A stretch of DNA of 16,751 nt from an uncultured Oscillospiraceae bacterium (GTDB lineage Bacteria; Bacillota; Clostridia; Oscillospirales; Acutalibacteraceae): NCBI GenBank assembly GCA_905198295.1, contig CAJKBW010000068.1, forward strand, positions 1 through 16,751. The letters run 5' to 3'. Both the position numbers and the translations under genes were made by a program. Every line of letters starts with the position of its first letter. The stretch's first letter is position 1. Below are positions 13,962-16,751 of the stretch, piece after piece. The notes beneath the pieces are model-generated. The model ran no database searches. It worked only from the letters and a program-made list of their open reading frames with translations, and had not been told where the DNA came from.

Positions 13962-14549
13962 ATGAAATGGGAAGCGGCAGCGTTTGAAACGTCGGTCGGC
14001 AAGCTGCAGCAGCTGCAGCCGTCGACCCTGCCGGAAATTGCGCTGTGCGGACGCTCGAACGTGGGGAAAAGCTCGCTGATCAACCGGCTGCTGTCCCGTA
14101 AATCGCTGGCGCGCACAAGCGCGACGCCGGGAAAAACGGCAACCATCAATTTCTACCGCGTGGATGCGCTGCGGCTGGTGGATCTGCCGGGATACGGCTA
14201 CGCGAAGGTGTCCGCACAGGAAAAGCAGCGGTGGGGACAGCTGATCGAAGGGTATTTTGACGCCGACCGCGATCTTCGCCTGGCTTTGCAGCTGGTGGAT
14301 ATGCGGCACCCGCCCACGGCGGACGATTTTCAGATGATGACCTATCTGGCAGAAAGCGAAATCCCGTTTCTGATTGTGCTGACCAAGGCGGATAAGCTCA
14401 AAAAGACCGAGCGGCTCGAACGGGAAAAACGGCTGGCCGAAGAGCTGCGGGATTTTGAAAATATCGTTGCCGTTCCCTTTTCGGCGGTCAATGGGGAAGG
14501 CGTGGAGCAGCTGCGCGGCATCCTGGAGGATATCGCGCAGGAGGAATGA
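13962..14549 (+). CDS. engB: ribosome biogenesis GTP-binding protein EngB (YsxC)
   Basis: A 195-residue GTPase of the EngB/YihA/YsxC family needed for 50S subunit assembly. G1 GRSNVGKSS is at residues 30-38, the G2 threonine lies in SATPGKT near 53-59, G3 DLPGYG is at 74-79, G4 TKADK at 141-145, and a G5-like FSA lies near 168. Length is typical. ATG 13962 follows AGGAGAAAGGA; a longer open frame starts inside lon and is not needed. Lon-engB adjacency is common in Firmicutes and implies cotranscription. Confidence 0.96.
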   Translation: MKWEAAAFETSVGKLQQLQPSTLPEIALCGRSNVGKSSLINRLLSRKSLARTSATPGKTATINFYRVDALRLVDLPGYGYAKVSAQEKQRWGQLIEGYFDADRDLRLALQLVDMRHPPTADDFQMMTYLAESEIPFLIVLTKADKLKKTERLEREKRLAEELRDFENIVAVPFSAVNGEGVEQLRGILEDIAQEE

Positions 14550-14570
14550 AACAGCAAGGAGTGATTGTTG

Positions 14571-15869
14571 ATGTATGTGGCCGACTGCCTGCAGGTGAAT
14601 GAGGCGGGGCATCTGACCATCGGCGGCTGCGACGCCGTAGGGCTGGCGCAGACCTACGGTACGCCGCTGTATGTCATGGATGAGGAGACCATCCGCGGCA
14701 AGCTGCGCGCTTTTAAAGCGTCGATTGAAGACATGTACGAAAACGGCGGGCTGGTCTGCTACGCCAGCAAGGCGTGCAGCTTCAAGGAAATGTACCGCAT
14801 CGTGATGCAGGAGGGCTGCGGCGCCGATGTGGTGTCGGGCGGCGAAATGTATACGGCGCTTCAGGCGGGATTCCCGGCTGAGCGGCTGTATTTCCACGGA
14901 AATAATAAGACGGAGGCCGAGCTGCGCATGGCGCTTTCGGCCGGTGTCGGCCGGATTGTGGTGGACAATGCCGCCGAGCTGGAAAGGCTGGCGGCGCTGG
15001 CGGTGCAGGAGGGGAAAACGGCGCAGATCTATCTGCGGGTCACCCCCGGCGTGGAGGCGCATACCCACGCCTTCATCCGCACCGGACAGATCGACTCGAA
15101 ATTCGGCTTTACGCTGGAGAACGGGGACGCGCTGCGCGCGGTGAAGGCGGCGGCCGCTGCCGAAGGGGTTGCCCTGCGCGGCCTGCACTGCCACATCGGT
15201 TCGCAGATCTTCGACGAGGAGCCGTTCGTCCATGCGGCGGAAGTGATGCTCGATTTTATGGCGCAGATCCGGGAGGAGACCGGCGTTACGCTGACCGAAC
15301 TGAATCTGGGCGGCGGCTTCGGCATCCCGTATACCGAAAACGATCATCCGAAGGCCTGCGGGGAATATATGCGGCTGGTGGCCGGCGCGGTGAAGGCGCG
15401 CGCGGCCAAATGGGGGCTGCCGGTGCCGTTCATGGTCATCGAGCCGGGCCGTTCGGTTGTGGCGCAGGCGGGAATCACCCTGTACACGGTGGGCGGCATC
15501 AAGAAGATTCCGGATGTGCGCACCTATGTGAGCGTGGACGGCGGCATGCCGGACAACCCGCGGTATGCGCTGTACAAGTCCGAATACACCTGCGTGATCG
15601 CCAATAAGGCGGACCGTCCGGCCGACACGACGGTGACGGTGGCGGGCCGCTGCTGCGAAAGCGGCGATCTTCTGCAGGAAAACACCCCGCTGCAGGCCTG
15701 CGAGCCGGGCGATATCCTCGCGGTGCTCGCGACAGGGGCCTATAACTATGCCATGTCCTCCAACTACAACCGCCTGCCGCGGCCCGCGGTGGTGATGGTG
15801 AAGGGGGATACCTCGCGGGTGGTGGTCAAGGCGGAAACCTATGAGGATCTCGTGCGCAACGACCTGTAA
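14571..15869 (+). CDS. lysA: diaminopimelate decarboxylase
   Basis: A 432-residue PLP enzyme (fold III, alanine racemase-like barrel) converting meso-diaminopimelate to L-lysine, the last step of lysine synthesis. The PLP lysine is Lys67 in CYASKA. HIGSQ is at 208-212, the phosphate-binding GGGFG at 247-251, EPGRS at 291-295, and the cross-subunit active-site cysteine lies in GRCCESGD near 361-366, followed by GAYNYAMSSNYN. ATG 14571 has AAGGAG (14556-14561) 9 nt upstream; two TTG codons just before it are weaker alternatives. It is 21 nt from engB, so probably on the same transcript. Confidence 0.96.
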   Translation: MYVADCLQVNEAGHLTIGGCDAVGLAQTYGTPLYVMDEETIRGKLRAFKASIEDMYENGGLVCYASKACSFKEMYRIVMQEGCGADVVSGGEMYTALQAGFPAERLYFHGNNKTEAELRMALSAGVGRIVVDNAAELERLAALAVQEGKTAQIYLRVTPGVEAHTHAFIRTGQIDSKFGFTLENGDALRAVKAAAAAEGVALRGLHCHIGSQIFDEEPFVHAAEVMLDFMAQIREETGVTLTELNLGGGFGIPYTENDHPKACGEYMRLVAGAVKARAAKWGLPVPFMVIEPGRSVVAQAGITLYTVGGIKKIPDVRTYVSVDGGMPDNPRYALYKSEYTCVIANKADRPADTTVTVAGRCCESGDLLQENTPLQACEPGDILAVLATGAYNYAMSSNYNRLPRPAVVMVKGDTSRVVVKAETYEDLVRNDL

Positions 15870-15907
15870 ACATTCTCCGGCACAGATTTTGGGAAGAGGT
15901 GGGCTGA

Positions 15908-16751
15908 ATGGCCGGACGCATTTCCCTGGTGGTCCCGTGCTATAATGAGCAGCAGGCGGTTCCGCTGTTTTATGCCGAGGCGTGCAAGGCGGCGGAGGAG
16001 CTCAGGCAGCGGTTTTCGGTCGAGGTGGAGTTTGTTTTTGTCAACGACGGTTCCACCGACGGCACGCTCGGCGTGCTGCGCGGGCTGGCGGCGCAGGACG
16101 GGCGGGTGCGCTATCTTTCCCTGTCGCGGAATTTCGGCAAGGAGGCAGCGATGTATGCGGGCATGGAGCATGCCGCCGGCGATTATGTGGCGGTGATGGA
16201 TGCGGACCTGCAGGATCCGCCGGCGCTGCTGCCGCAGATGTATGCGGGCATTCAGGAGGAGGGCTATGACTGCGTGGCGACCCGCCGCGTGTCCCGCAGG
16301 GGCGAGCCGCCGATCCGGTCGTTTTTTGCCCGCCGGTTTTACCGGCTGATGAACCGCATTTCTCAGCTTGATCTGGTGGACGGTGCGCGGGATTACCGCC
16401 TGATGACCCGCCAGATGGTGGAGGCCATTCTCCGCGTCACCGAGTATAACCGCTTTTCCAAAGGGATTTTCAGCTGGGTGGGCTTCTCCACCAAATGGCT
16501 GGAATACGAAAACATCCGGCGGGCAGCGGGAGAAACCAAGTGGTCGTTCTGGAAGCTGTTCAAGTATTCGCTGGAGGGCATTGTCGCGTATTCGGTCGTC
16601 CCTCTGGCGATCGCCTCCTTTCTGGGCGTGCTGCTTTGCCTGATCGCCTTTGCGTTTATGGTGTTTCTGGTGATCCGCACGCTGGTCTGGGGGGACCCGG
16701 TGGCCGGCTGGCCGTCGACGATGTGTGTGCTTCTGTTCATCGGCGGGATTC
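15908..16751 (+). CDS. membrane-anchored family 2 glycosyltransferase (3' end outside window)
   Basis: The first 281 residues of a GT2 enzyme of the dolichol-phosphate-mannose synthase/GtrB type, which moves a sugar from a nucleotide donor to a polyprenyl phosphate on the inner membrane face. Visible motifs are VVPCYNE at 8-14, NDGSTD at 46-51, SRNFGKEAA at 73-81, DADLQDPP at 98-105 (the metal-binding DxD-type site), and DYRLMTR near 162-168. A strongly hydrophobic segment at about 229-260 starts the membrane anchor, and a second begins near 270 at the window edge. ATG 15908 follows AGAGGTGG by 5 nt. The gene runs off the end with no stop. Sugar and acceptor cannot be told. Confidence 0.9.
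   Translation, partial: MAGRISLVVPCYNEQQAVPLFYAEACKAAEELRQRFSVEVEFVFVNDGSTDGTLGVLRGLAAQDGRVRYLSLSRNFGKEAAMYAGMEHAAGDYVAVMDADLQDPPALLPQMYAGIQEEGYDCVATRRVSRRGEPPIRSFFARRFYRLMNRISQLDLVDGARDYRLMTRQMVEAILRVTEYNRFSKGIFSWVGFSTKWLEYENIRRAAGETKWSFWKLFKYSLEGIVAYSVVPLAIASFLGVLLCLIAFAFMVFLVIRTLVWGDPVAGWPSTMCVLLFIGGI

Noticed and set aside
11483..14149. 888-residue minus-strand open frame opposite lon
   Set aside because: It mirrors the lon coding frame, is rich in His/Arg/Gln as antisense products of GC-rich genes tend to be, and has no ribosome site or domain. The similar long antisense frames opposite thrC, tig, clpX and lysA were rejected for the same reason.
15938..15950. TGCTATAAT promoter-like sequence at the start of the glycosyltransferase gene
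   Set aside because: It encodes the conserved PCYNE motif and lies inside the coding region with no suitable -35 or downstream start.

Overview
The window is a GC-rich, almost entirely plus-strand stretch of bacterial chromosome. It most resembles a high-GC Clostridia genome such as Oscillospirales/Ruminococcaceae; this placement is inference, since no rRNA or marker search was possible. Supporting signs are AAGGAG-type ribosome binding sites, the Firmicutes-style orders lepB-rbgA-rnhB-yraN and tig-clpP-clpX-lon-engB, a Gram-positive-type LGF loop in ClpX, a DUF1540 protein, and diaminopimelate decarboxylase.

Layout. (1) 1-119: leader with two hairpins and an extended -10 promoter, perhaps preceded by the last codons of an upstream gene. 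(2) 180-4529: a compact operon-like run of signal peptidase I (first copy), RbgA GTPase, signal peptidase I (second copy, 4-bp overlap), RNase HII, YraN and an M19 dipeptidase. (3) 4503-6299: a good promoter inside the dipeptidase 3' end, a roughly 190-nt structured leader, threonine synthase and a two-way terminator. (4) 6304-6486: the only minus-strand gene, a four-cysteine DUF1540 protein. (5) 6586-7299: a calcineurin-like phosphoesterase. (6) 7486-14549: the protein quality-control block tig, clpP, clpX, lon and engB. It is interrupted by a 529-bp gap after tig and a 277-bp gap before lon, both full of inverted repeats. (7) 14571-16751: lysA and the start of a membrane-anchored family 2 glycosyltransferase cut by the window end.

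The genes are housekeeping: protein export (two LepB), 50S assembly (RbgA, EngB), RNA primer and ribonucleotide removal (RNase HII), nascent-chain folding and proteolysis (trigger factor, ClpXP, Lon), and threonine and lysine/DAP metabolism. I found no defence island, CRISPR array, tRNA, rRNA, prophage or biosynthetic cluster. The least ordinary signals are non-coding. A 361-bp element with 27-bp imperfect terminal inverted repeats has its left end inside the last codons and stop of tig. The leaders of thrC, clpP and lon are structured, and thrC and lon share a nearly identical start-region module. Two signal peptidase genes flank rbgA and keep short near-identical DNA patches.
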